From Myxococcales bacterium (lineage in GTDB: Bacteria > Myxococcota_A > Bradymonadia > UBA7976 > UBA1532): 64,000 nucleotides of DNA. A program made the translations under genes and the position numbers. The stretch lies in NCBI GenBank assembly GCA_002731825.1, contig PCCS01000035.1, positions 60,506 to 124,505 of the forward strand. Reading direction: 5' to 3'. Below, piece after piece: positions 18,440 to 26,538 of this stretch. Under the pieces are notes generated by a model that had not been told where the DNA came from, made no database searches, and saw nothing but the letters and a program-made list of their open reading frames with translations. The number at the start of each line of letters is the position of its first letter. Positions within the stretch are counted from its first letter, which is position 1.

Positions 18440-20134
18440 ATGGTTGACCAAAACAGGCTAGACAGCGACATCGATGTTTTAAGAGCTCACGCAGACACGT
18501 GGCTGCATATGGATCTCGCCAGTCGTATCACATATCTCGAAGATGTCTTTGACGGTACATTTGCTGTCGCAGATGACCAAGTTGACGCGGCCGTAAAAGC
18601 AAAGGGTGTCAAACCAGGCAGCGCGATGGCTGCCGAGGATTACCTCGCAGGGCCGGTCGTGCAAGGGCGAACGATCCGCCTCATGCTCGACAGCCTGAAG
18701 CAAATCAGGGACCAGGGACAGGTTCAAATTAAGGCGAAACACATTCGTGACGTCGGACCCGATCAAATCGCTGTACAGGTCATACCCCATGACGTCGCAG
18801 ATACATTGCTTCTGACTGGATTTGAGGCGGAGATCTGGCAGGCACCGGGTATTAACCGGAACAATATCTCCGACAACATAGCCGAATTTTATCGCCAGGA
18901 TCACAGTGACCAACCGGGGCGTGTCGCTCTGGTTCTGGGCGCCGGTAACGTGGCCAGCATTGGGCCTCTCGACGTCATCCACAAGCTCTTCGTCGAAGGT
19001 CAGGTGTGCCTTCTCAAAATGAATCCCGTCAACGATTACCTAGGGCCCTTCATCGAACGGGCATTCAAAGGCCTTATCGATTCGGGCTTTATGCGCCTGG
19101 CCTATGGTGGAGGCGATGTGGGCGCGTATCTTTGTCAGCATGAAAACATCGATGAAATTCACATTACAGGCAGTAATTTCACCCACGATGCAATCGTATT
19201 CGGAACGGGCGAAGACGGTCAGCGCCGAAAGGCCGAGAACCAGCCGAGGAATCACAAACGAATTACCAGCGAACTTGGTAATGTCAGCCCGGTGATTATT
19301 GTCCCAGGCTCGTGGAACCAGGCCGAACTCCGCTTTCATGCCGAAAACATCGCAACCCAAATGACCAATAACGGTGGCTTTAATTGCAATGCTGCGAAGG
19401 TGCTGATCTTCGACGAAAATTGGAACCAGCGCACCGAATTCATGGACATGCTCAAATCTGTTTTGGCCAAACTTCCGAGTCGACCGGCATACTACCCTGG
19501 CGCCGAGGCACGGTATGACAAATTCGTCGATGGTCATGAACAGGCTATCCCCATCGGAGAACGAACTGACAGCAGCCTGCCTTGGACTTTAATTCCCGAC
19601 TGTTCGAGCGACGACCCCAACGAAATCTGTTTCGTAGAAGAAAGCTTTTGTGGAATTACCGCCCAGACGACCCTGCCGGGTGATGACGCGGCCGACTTCT
19701 TAAAAAATGCCGTCGACTTCTGCAACGAGCGCCTTTGGGGAACCCTCAATGCGTGCATTATCGTTCACCCAGCCACCGAGAAACGTATCGAAGCAGACCT
19801 CAACACGGCCATCAAAGATTTACGATACGGAAGCGTAGCAATCAATCACTGGCCCGGCCTCTGCTATGGCATGGGCGCAACGGCATGGGGCGCCTATCCA
19901 GGTCACACCCTTGACGATATTCAAAGTGGCATTGGATTCGTCCACAACACCAAGTTATTTGACCGACCTGAGAAAACGGTTCTTCGGGGTCCATTTAAGG
20001 TCTTTCCAAAACCACCGTGGTTTGTCACCCATAAACGCTCGCTCGCTGTTGCACGCAGAATGGTATCCATGGAAAAGAAACCATCTTTGGCCAAAGTGCC
20101 AGGCATCGCATGGAATGCCATTAAGGGAAGCTAG
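18440..20134 (+). CDS. Aldehyde dehydrogenase family protein
   Basis: A 564-residue protein with an aldehyde dehydrogenase fold in the C-terminal three quarters. Visible parts are the nucleotide-binding strand RVALVLGAGNVASIGPLD, a substrate loop IHITGSNFTHDAIVFG, the general base in TSELGNVSPVIIV and the catalytic Cys in NNGGFNCNAAKVL. About 130 N-terminal residues precede the usual core, and the core carries inserted segments, so it is a divergent member and not a typical betaine or succinate-semialdehyde enzyme. The ATG follows AAGGGG. The HTTM gene begins only 8 bases after the stop, which suggests a linked function at the membrane. Confidence 0.82.
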   Translation: MVDQNRLDSDIDVLRAHADTWLHMDLASRITYLEDVFDGTFAVADDQVDAAVKAKGVKPGSAMAAEDYLAGPVVQGRTIRLMLDSLKQIRDQGQVQIKAKHIRDVGPDQIAVQVIPHDVADTLLLTGFEAEIWQAPGINRNNISDNIAEFYRQDHSDQPGRVALVLGAGNVASIGPLDVIHKLFVEGQVCLLKMNPVNDYLGPFIERAFKGLIDSGFMRLAYGGGDVGAYLCQHENIDEIHITGSNFTHDAIVFGTGEDGQRRKAENQPRNHKRITSELGNVSPVIIVPGSWNQAELRFHAENIATQMTNNGGFNCNAAKVLIFDENWNQRTEFMDMLKSVLAKLPSRPAYYPGAEARYDKFVDGHEQAIPIGERTDSSLPWTLIPDCSSDDPNEICFVEESFCGITAQTTLPGDDAADFLKNAVDFCNERLWGTLNACIIVHPATEKRIEADLNTAIKDLRYGSVAINHWPGLCYGMGATAWGAYPGHTLDDIQSGIGFVHNTKLFDRPEKTVLRGPFKVFPKPPWFVTHKRSLAVARRMVSMEKKPSLAKVPGIAWNAIKGS

Positions 20135-20142
20135 GCTGAAGC

Positions 20143-22107
20143 ATGACGCGTCGATCGACCGAACAGGAACTCGCACCTACACTGCAGCGCCGCTTTGGGC
20201 AGGCATGGCTGGACATCGACCCAAGGGCCATGGGCTTATTCAGAATCGCCTTCGGTCTCTTGTGCATGTACGATGTGGCCCGACGGTTTCGCTGGATTGA
20301 AACCTTCTACAGCAACACCGGCACGCTGAGTAATCACTACAATCTGTTCAGCCCATTGTTCAGGGATAACATCAGCTTGCTATCGGGCTTTTCGACACCG
20401 GCCGAAGTAACAGCGTTCTTCATTTTTACCCTGATCTCTCTGTTCTTTTTCACCATTGGTTATCGAACAAAACTGTTTCAAATCATATCGTGGCTCTGTG
20501 TTCTGAGCATTCATAGTCGAAACACCATGCTCGCCAATGGCGGTGATGTGGTGATGAATATCTGGTGGATTTGGACGATTTGGCTCCCGCTGGGGCGTCG
20601 ACTCAGCATCGATTCAATTCGCAATAGCCTCACCACCTCAACGGATCTAAACCCCGGGCAGCTACTTGGACCGACGCGCTCTGAGACAAAACCATTTCGC
20701 TCATTGGTGATGTTCATGGTTTTGTGGCAGCTGGCCGTCATCTACTTTTTTAATACGGTCCATAAGGGGGGCAATACCTGGGCCGACGGTACGAGCATCG
20801 CCTATTGTCTCGAGCAAGATCGAATTGTCACAGGCATAGGTCTTTGGGCTAAGGCCTCATGGCCACTTTGGATATCGCAAATTCTCACCTGGGGTACCTT
20901 GGTGGTCGAGGGCATTGCGCCACTTCTCCTTCTGACACCATTCAAAGTTCTTTGGGCCAGACGGGTCGCCATCGTTTTGCTGGTTGGACTCCATATGGGG
21001 ATTTGGTTGTTGACAGATGTGGGGCTATTTTCACCCACGATGATGGTCAGCTTTTTCCTACTGCTAAGGCCGGAGGACATAGAACTGGGTAAACGCTGCC
21101 TCCGTCGACTGTCGGGGCAGACCGTGCGTGTTTGGTACGATGATCATTGCGGTGTTTGCTTCAGGTTAGCGCGTTTAGGTGCGCGTTTAGATCGGCTCGG
21201 TTTGATCGAATGGCACGGCAGTCAGACCAGCGCACGCCGTCCTAGCAGCATGTCGCCCGAGAGATTTAACAGCATTCGACATGATGCGTTGATCATCGAA
21301 CCAACGGACGGAGATAGTCACGAAATAGGCCACCGCGCCATCGGTCGAATCATCAGTGCCTTGCCACTCGGCCGGCTATTGAGCTGGCCGCTTTTCGTGC
21401 CTGGCCTCAGCGGACTCATGGCCATCGCATATACTGGGTTCGCGTCTAGGCGACATCGGGTCAGTGCTGCTCTCGGCTATGGAGAATGCGGTCTGCCCGT
21501 AAACTTGAGTCCCGAGGGCAGCCAGCAGACATCGTCTCATCTCATCAGAAAATGTCGCGCAGTCCTTGCGACAGGCTTAATCACACTCGTGTTCACAGCG
21601 ACAACATCACAAATGCTGCATGAGAATCGTTTCATGAAAGTCCAGGTCTTAAAAAAGACATTGGGCATCACCTATAAACAACCTAAAGCCCTCAAGCTGC
21701 TCGTGAGCTATGCGCGGATTTTTCAAGGTTGGAGCATGTTTGCACCCAATGCACCTATGAAAGATGGGTGGCTGGTGATCGATGCCGTTCGAATGGACGG
21801 GAGCCACGTGGACCCGCAGACAAATCGGATTCCAGATTTTGGGCCAGCAGATGCAAATAAAATGCAATGGGATCAATTCTGGGGAAGCTATTCTATGCGA
21901 ATTGCATCGGGCCGTCATAAACGCTACCGGGGTGAGTTAATCAGCTGGTTACGGAATTCAAAAATAGCTCGCCTGAAACTCAAAGCCGGCGAGCGCATCA
22001 AATCTGTGACAGTGTGGTGGGTTGGGGACCAGTCTCCAGACCCAAAATTGGGTGGTAAACCCAAACTCTTAGAAAAATATATTGTCGCCGAATGGCCAGC
22101 TAAGTAG
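20143..22107 (+). CDS. HTTM-domain membrane protein fused to a DUF393 thiol-oxidoreductase-like domain
   Basis: A 654-residue protein. Residues of about 20-310 hold several membrane helices and resemble the HTTM domain, the family related to vitamin K-dependent gamma-carboxylase (RIAFGLLCMYDVARR, NTVHKGGNTWADGTSIAY, LLVGLHMGIWLLTDVGLFS). Residues of about 327-430 match DUF393 (VWYDDHCGVCFRLARL), with a CxxC pair at Cys336 and Cys339. The C-terminal part (ARIFQGWSMFAPNAPMKDGW, then IDAVRMDGS) is the tail usually found with HTTM proteins. Carboxylation or another quinone-dependent modification is speculation. The gene lies 8 bases behind the aldehyde dehydrogenase gene. Confidence 0.85.
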   Translation: MTRRSTEQELAPTLQRRFGQAWLDIDPRAMGLFRIAFGLLCMYDVARRFRWIETFYSNTGTLSNHYNLFSPLFRDNISLLSGFSTPAEVTAFFIFTLISLFFFTIGYRTKLFQIISWLCVLSIHSRNTMLANGGDVVMNIWWIWTIWLPLGRRLSIDSIRNSLTTSTDLNPGQLLGPTRSETKPFRSLVMFMVLWQLAVIYFFNTVHKGGNTWADGTSIAYCLEQDRIVTGIGLWAKASWPLWISQILTWGTLVVEGIAPLLLLTPFKVLWARRVAIVLLVGLHMGIWLLTDVGLFSPTMMVSFFLLLRPEDIELGKRCLRRLSGQTVRVWYDDHCGVCFRLARLGARLDRLGLIEWHGSQTSARRPSSMSPERFNSIRHDALIIEPTDGDSHEIGHRAIGRIISALPLGRLLSWPLFVPGLSGLMAIAYTGFASRRHRVSAALGYGECGLPVNLSPEGSQQTSSHLIRKCRAVLATGLITLVFTATTSQMLHENRFMKVQVLKKTLGITYKQPKALKLLVSYARIFQGWSMFAPNAPMKDGWLVIDAVRMDGSHVDPQTNRIPDFGPADANKMQWDQFWGSYSMRIASGRHKRYRGELISWLRNSKIARLKLKAGERIKSVTVWWVGDQSPDPKLGGKPKLLEKYIVAEWPAK

Positions 22108-22134
22108 GGCAAGCTGCCCTGCGGTCGCACCGCA
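22107..22134 (+). repeat. Two adjacent short hairpins after the HTTM stop codon
   Basis: GGGCA-AGC-TGCCC (22107-22119) is followed directly by TGCGGT-CGC-ACCGCA (22120-22134). Both stems are perfect with three-base loops. There is no T-tract, so a classical intrinsic terminator is not supported; an mRNA 3'-end stabiliser or processing site is possible. Confidence 0.4.
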
Positions 22135-22220
22135 TAACCGGTGACTCATTGACAGACGGAGCTGGCGTGAGCAATGTGGGGCACGCGCCCGGCGCCCGTG
22201 TAGCACGTGGGAGAGAATAA

Positions 22221-22826
22221 ATGAGGTTCTTATTTTTAGGTCTAGTCTTGGGTTTTGGTCTCCTGGGATGTGAAACGGCACAAGGTGATGACGAAGTGGC
22301 TGAGTCGACCCCTAAAGCAACCAAGGCATCGAAATTGAAAAAGCCTGTCGCCCAGACAGAGAAGCAACCAGATGACAAGGGTGATGACAAACCAGATACA
22401 CCGGTCGACAATCAGGATGATGCGGAGAGCTTACTCGTCGGTATTTGGAAAATTGATGTGAATTCAATCAAGGCCGATGACTCCATCCGCAAGCTCTCCA
22501 AAGTTGACCAATTTGCGGCCATGAAGGCGAAAAAGCAGGCGATGGCCCATGTCGCCTATGAGTTTGCCGATGACGGCCGAATGAACATCTATCTGGGCGG
22601 CGACAGTGCGCAGCGAGGAACGTACACCCTCAAGGTCGCGGAGACACCGGATCCGGACCGGCCCAACCTCCTCTTTGTCGAAGCATCAACCGTCGGTCCC
22701 ATCGGAAGTAAAACCCACCGATGGAAGGTGACGGTAAACTCAAAGTCACTCAAACTCGATAGCGTCGATGATGGTGAGAGTCTGCGCTTGTTCCGTGGGA
22801 TGCCGAGTATTAAGGCACCTCAATAA
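22221..22826 (+). CDS. Predicted lipoprotein, lipocalin-like C-terminal region
   Basis: A 201-residue protein with a lipoprotein signal (LGFGLLGCETA, lipid Cys at 15). A charged, low-complexity Lys/Asp/Pro-rich linker to about residue 70 follows. The C-terminal domain opens with LLVGIWKIDVNSI and continues as beta-strand-like segments (YEFADDGRMNIYLGGD, KTHRWKVTVNSKSL). The LxGxW start and beta pattern are like lipocalin-type domains of small envelope lipoproteins. The function is unknown. GGGAGAG lies 7 bases before the ATG. Confidence 0.75.
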   Translation: MRFLFLGLVLGFGLLGCETAQGDDEVAESTPKATKASKLKKPVAQTEKQPDDKGDDKPDTPVDNQDDAESLLVGIWKIDVNSIKADDSIRKLSKVDQFAAMKAKKQAMAHVAYEFADDGRMNIYLGGDSAQRGTYTLKVAETPDPDRPNLLFVEASTVGPIGSKTHRWKVTVNSKSLKLDSVDDGESLRLFRGMPSIKAPQ

Positions 22827-22969
22827 ACAATGCGATCTGTGTATGCAATCAATGTGATAACGGGCTCCGATGAGACCCTGTCGACGTGGTCTAGGCACCG
22901 GTCCGCGGCTGTGAGCGTACCACAGGGAATCGAACACGTGGCGCGTAGACAAGCACTCGGGCCGATGCA

Positions 22970-23830
22970 ATGAGCGATGCTCGATTACCCGATTTCTGCA
23001 TTATCGGCTCGCAGAAGTCGGGCACGTCTAGCCTGTGGCATGTGCTCAGGCAACATCCCGACCTTTATTTACCCGAGAAGAAAGAGCTGAATTTCTTTTT
23101 TCTAGATAGAGAGTTTCGTAAAGGCCTGAGCTACTATTCGTCTTACTTTAAAGAGGCGACACCCAAGCAGAAATGCGGCGAAGTGAGCCCCGGTTACTTT
23201 TGCAATGCGCGCGCACCAGAGCGTCTGGCGCGAGTCCTGCCAAGCGCAAAACTCATCGTAATTTTAAGAGATCCGGTCCATCGAGCCTATTCACAATATT
23301 GGGATAATCGGCGATGGCTTGCGGAAAGACGCTCTTTTGCCGATTATCTTCGCAAACCCATGCACCAGGCTTTCAAAGTGGGGCGCACCAACTATTTTAG
23401 CCGGGGGTGCTACAGCCTGTACCTGAAACGATACCTCACCCATTTCCGGCGAGACAAGCTGCTCATATTGTGGTTCTCAGATCTTAGAGAAAACCCCCAG
23501 CATGTCTACAAGCAATGTTTTGACTTCCTAGGTGTCGACGATACGGTCGACGTCTCAACTCACATGGCCCCCGTCAATGCGAGATCGCTCTTCAACAATC
23601 CCTTTTATAAATTTATTTTTCATCGGCCAAAGCTCTCTCGATTGGTACCCAGCTTTATCAAGCGCTTGCTTCGCTTTGGACGACAGCTGCCCTTCAAACC
23701 AGAGCCGATCCCAAGTGAAGTCGAGTCAAAACTGAGAGAGTTTTATCAACCCTTCGATCGGGAACTGGCAAAACTCACCGAGCAGAGTCCGCCCTGGATA
23801 AAAACCACGCCGTCCGATTCAATTTCTTAA
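22970..23830 (+). CDS. Sulfotransferase
   Basis: A 286-residue cytosolic-type sulfotransferase. The PAPS 5'-phosphosulfate loop is IIGSQKSGTSSLWHVL and the 3'-phosphate motif is IVILRDPVHRAYSQYW, followed by the family's RDKLLILWFSDLRENP. It resembles heparan-sulfate N-deacetylase/sulfotransferase-type and bacterial glycan sulfotransferases, which move sulfate from PAPS to a sugar hydroxyl or amine. The acceptor is unknown. There are no PAPS-synthesis genes nearby. Gaps of 143 and 58 bases separate it from its neighbours. Confidence 0.9.
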   Translation: MSDARLPDFCIIGSQKSGTSSLWHVLRQHPDLYLPEKKELNFFFLDREFRKGLSYYSSYFKEATPKQKCGEVSPGYFCNARAPERLARVLPSAKLIVILRDPVHRAYSQYWDNRRWLAERRSFADYLRKPMHQAFKVGRTNYFSRGCYSLYLKRYLTHFRRDKLLILWFSDLRENPQHVYKQCFDFLGVDDTVDVSTHMAPVNARSLFNNPFYKFIFHRPKLSRLVPSFIKRLLRFGRQLPFKPEPIPSEVESKLREFYQPFDRELAKLTEQSPPWIKTTPSDSIS

Positions 23831-23888
23831 GCCCAAGTCCCGAAATCTTTGGTATTAATAAACGGCAAGGCCTGATCGGGGAGTAAGT

Positions 23889-24413
23889 ATGGCCAAAAAA
23901 GTGCACGATACAGCGGATGAATTAAACATTCTCCAGCCAACAAGACGGGACGCCATTCGAACCACGATAAAAGGCAGTTGTGGTCTTGCCCTACTGTCTG
24001 CCTCAGGCTGTACCTTTGCGGATGTCTATGGTGATCTCGGCTACCGAGAAATTGAGCTTGATCTCAACACAAGCCAGTATACGTCACTTCAAACCGTGGG
24101 CGGGATGGCCGACGTAACTGAGGGCGCCTGGCAAATCCTAGCCATTCGATTGTCGGAGACAGAGATCATTGCCCTCAATCGAATTTGTCCACATGAGCAA
24201 CTTGAGATGTCACCGAATATCGGGGCGGTTTGGTTTGATAATTCTTTGATTTGTCCACATCACGGGTCCCGCTTCGATGCCACAGGTCAGCCCCTTCCTG
24301 GCTCACTTTCAGACCAAGCCATCGATTCGTATCGGGTTGAATTCGACGCTGGGGCCAATAAAGCTACTCTCTACGTCGGAGAAGACGAGCCCAGCACCAG
24401 TGCACCGACATGA
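23889..24413 (+). CDS. Rieske [2Fe-2S] protein, exported lipoprotein-like
   Basis: A 174-residue protein. The Rieske cluster ligands are C100-P-H102 and C122-P-H-H125 (RICPHEQLEM, ICPHHGSRFD). The N-terminus has an Arg pair before a hydrophobic stretch ending in Cys (TRRDAIRTTIKGS, LLSASGC), compatible with Tat export of the folded protein and lipid attachment. It likely carries electrons in the periplasm. The next gene overlaps its stop by 4 bases. No cytochrome b or c1 gene is present, so it is not part of an obvious bc1 complex here. Confidence 0.9.
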   Translation: MAKKVHDTADELNILQPTRRDAIRTTIKGSCGLALLSASGCTFADVYGDLGYREIELDLNTSQYTSLQTVGGMADVTEGAWQILAIRLSETEIIALNRICPHEQLEMSPNIGAVWFDNSLICPHHGSRFDATGQPLPGSLSDQAIDSYRVEFDAGANKATLYVGEDEPSTSAPT

Positions 24414-25633
24414 GGCACCTATGTGCGAGTCTGGTCGTATTGGCGAGTCTTGTCTCGGTTGCCAGCGCCACACCACGAATGTCGCTGCCTGCTGGGTCTC
24501 CGTGTGCGACCTGCCATTTCAGCCCAACCGGTGGCGGTGGCCGGAACGAAGTGGGATACGGTGCAATGGGAAGAACCGGTGCCTTTGACTTTCGAGTCTT
24601 TGATTCGAATCAGGTTGTCCAAGACCGCTTGGCCATGGGCTACAACATTCGGATTCAATACGCACATTTCGGTATTCCCGTCCGCGAACGTAATGCGTCG
24701 GGAACAGAATCCATCTCCATTCCCGACCCGAAAGCCATCCCTATGCAAGTTCAGATCAACGCGGGGGCGACCATCACCGATGGTTTAACCGTATCTGGAA
24801 GCTATAACGCCGGACCCAAAACCCCCGATGGTGACGTCTGCGATCCGGTCTTTCCAGGTATGTCGTGCTTCGAACTCTCCGTACAAGCACAGAGCGACAC
24901 CGGCTGGTCAGCTCGAGCCGGAATGATGCAACCCCACATTGGGATTAGGCCAGATGACCACACAACATTATTAAGGGGCGATGCGGCGTATCCACGTCAG
25001 CCTGTCATTCCACCCAATTACGCCGAATGGGGCGGAGAAATAGGCTATCAGCCAAAATCTTGGTTTCGAGCAGAAATGGGTGCGTTTCATACGGATAATC
25101 TCGATAAGTCTCTAAACCAAGGCACTAAAGCGTCTAATTTGTGGCCGGCTGCCTATGCGCTTCGCGTCACATTTCTACCCCGAATCACGGTAGGTGGTGG
25201 GCAAGATGACAGCGATGATTTTGATGATTTCGACGCCCCACCTCCGACACCCCCCATCGGAATCAATACATGGTTTGGGGCATCCATCTATGGAAGCGAC
25301 CAGTTTTATATTGCCAACGGATTCATGGGGGCTGGCCTACAAAATGGTCTTGAGTCCCGCTTGGAGGTCTCACACAGTGAACGCAACGAGGCCTATTCGA
25401 ACTCCAGCATAAGTCTGTCTACGACCTATGCTATCAAAGATTGGTTTGTACCGGCACTGCGCGTAGAACGGGGTGTGACCGACGCGATGCAGAAATCAAA
25501 AACCTGGCAATATATTGGAGGCATTGAATTCTTTCTAATGCCAGGCGTCGAGATTCGACCTGAATATCGAGTAACTAAAACAGACCGGTATATCTTTGGT
25601 CAAACAACCGTTCAATTGCACATTTTTCATTAG
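24410..25633 (+). CDS. Outer-membrane barrel-like protein with one N-terminal haem-binding CxxCH motif
   Basis: A 407-residue protein with a signal peptide (LCASLVVLASLVSVASA). Within 40 residues it has a single CATCH motif (Cys32-His36, SPCATCHFSPTGGGGRNEVG), followed by beta-strand-rich sequence with alternating polar and aromatic residues to the end (YRVTKTDRYIFGQTTVQLHI). This looks like a mono-haem c-type site on a porin-like barrel. The start overlaps the Rieske gene (ATGA), and YceI follows 9 bases downstream, so the three are one operon. The haem assignment follows from the motif. Barrel topology is inferred. Confidence 0.75.
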   Translation: MRHLCASLVVLASLVSVASATPRMSLPAGSPCATCHFSPTGGGGRNEVGYGAMGRTGAFDFRVFDSNQVVQDRLAMGYNIRIQYAHFGIPVRERNASGTESISIPDPKAIPMQVQINAGATITDGLTVSGSYNAGPKTPDGDVCDPVFPGMSCFELSVQAQSDTGWSARAGMMQPHIGIRPDDHTTLLRGDAAYPRQPVIPPNYAEWGGEIGYQPKSWFRAEMGAFHTDNLDKSLNQGTKASNLWPAAYALRVTFLPRITVGGGQDDSDDFDDFDAPPPTPPIGINTWFGASIYGSDQFYIANGFMGAGLQNGLESRLEVSHSERNEAYSNSSISLSTTYAIKDWFVPALRVERGVTDAMQKSKTWQYIGGIEFFLMPGVEIRPEYRVTKTDRYIFGQTTVQLHIFH

Positions 25634-25642
25634 GGGAACGTC

Positions 25643-26224
25643 ATGAAGTTCAATGTTTTAATCTTTGCAGCCACGTCAATTCTCATGTGGCTGTCACCGG
25701 TAATGGCCCAACCAACAGCCATCAAATTCCAGGGCAATATCCAATTTATCAGCGATGCGCCCATGGAACGGATTGAAGGCACTGCGCCCGCAACAGGTGA
25801 GTTCAATATCGATAAACAAAGTCTGGCATCTATAAGCGGAAAAGCGTCTGTCTCTGTAGCCGGAATGAAAACAGGAAACGACAAGCGCGATGAACATCTA
25901 CGTTCAGATTCTTGGCTGGATGCAAAGCAATTCCCTGAGATTACCTTCACCATCAAATCTGCAAGTCCAAACGGAGATCTGAAGAAAAACGGTGACGTCT
26001 CAGCCGGCACGGTGACCTTAAATGGTGATCTGAGCCTTCATGGCGTAACAAAGTCAATTTCGACGAAGGCTGATGTGAAGTGGAAGGGTGACAAATACAA
26101 GATCACCTCAAAGTTCCAAGTCAAACTGGCTGATTTCAAGGTTGAGGGCGCCTCGGGCATCGTCGGAAGTAAGGTTGGCAAGACCATCGACATCAGCGTT
26201 TCGCTGAGGGGTAAGGGGAACTAA
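25643..26224 (+). CDS. YceI family periplasmic protein
   Basis: A 193-residue protein with a signal peptide (ILMWLSPVMAQP). Its YceI lipocalin-like fold shows GNIQFISDAPMERIEG, KTGNDKRDEHLRSDSWLDAK and VTLNGDLSLHGVTKSI. YceI proteins bind long isoprenoid chains such as ubiquinone-type molecules. Placement with a Rieske protein and a haem-motif barrel suggests a quinone-linked electron-transfer role; this is inference. AGGGGAA precedes the ATG, and the next gene starts right after the stop. Confidence 0.9.
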   Translation: MKFNVLIFAATSILMWLSPVMAQPTAIKFQGNIQFISDAPMERIEGTAPATGEFNIDKQSLASISGKASVSVAGMKTGNDKRDEHLRSDSWLDAKQFPEITFTIKSASPNGDLKKNGDVSAGTVTLNGDLSLHGVTKSISTKADVKWKGDKYKITSKFQVKLADFKVEGASGIVGSKVGKTIDISVSLRGKGN

Positions 26225-26488
26225 ATGAAGAAAGCATCTTTGGTGCTTTTTGGTCTCGGAGTCGCCATCTTATCCTATTGGTACGTGCTGTCTGAGCCAC
26301 GACACCTGGCCACATTAACCCAGAAATTGGTTACACAAGATGGGACCGATGACTTTGGCGATCCACTGCCCGATAAGTGGGTGGACGTATTTGAGCCTGG
26401 ACTCGATATTTACGGCGGCGCCGCTGGGTCGTGTATGTTCGTTGGTGGGGTTTTGTTTCTAATCGCCCGTCGGCGTGAGACTGTCTGA
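26225..26488 (+). CDS. Small membrane protein with two predicted transmembrane helices
   Basis: An 87-residue protein with hydrophobic helices at about residues 5-23 (VLFGLGVAILSYWYVL) and about 62-80 (AAGSCMFVGGVLFLIA) around an acidic loop. It starts one base after the YceI stop with AAGGGG upstream, so it belongs to the Rieske operon. No family is recognised. Confidence 0.7.
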   Translation: MKKASLVLFGLGVAILSYWYVLSEPRHLATLTQKLVTQDGTDDFGDPLPDKWVDVFEPGLDIYGGAAGSCMFVGGVLFLIARRRETV

Positions 26489-26538
26489 GGGACGTCGAAA
26501 AACGAACGTGTAAGACCCATTTGGTGACGCAGAGCAAT

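Noticed and set aside
22120..22134. Possible rho-independent terminator after the HTTM gene
   Set aside because: The stem is short and no T-run follows, so it was listed only as a repeat.
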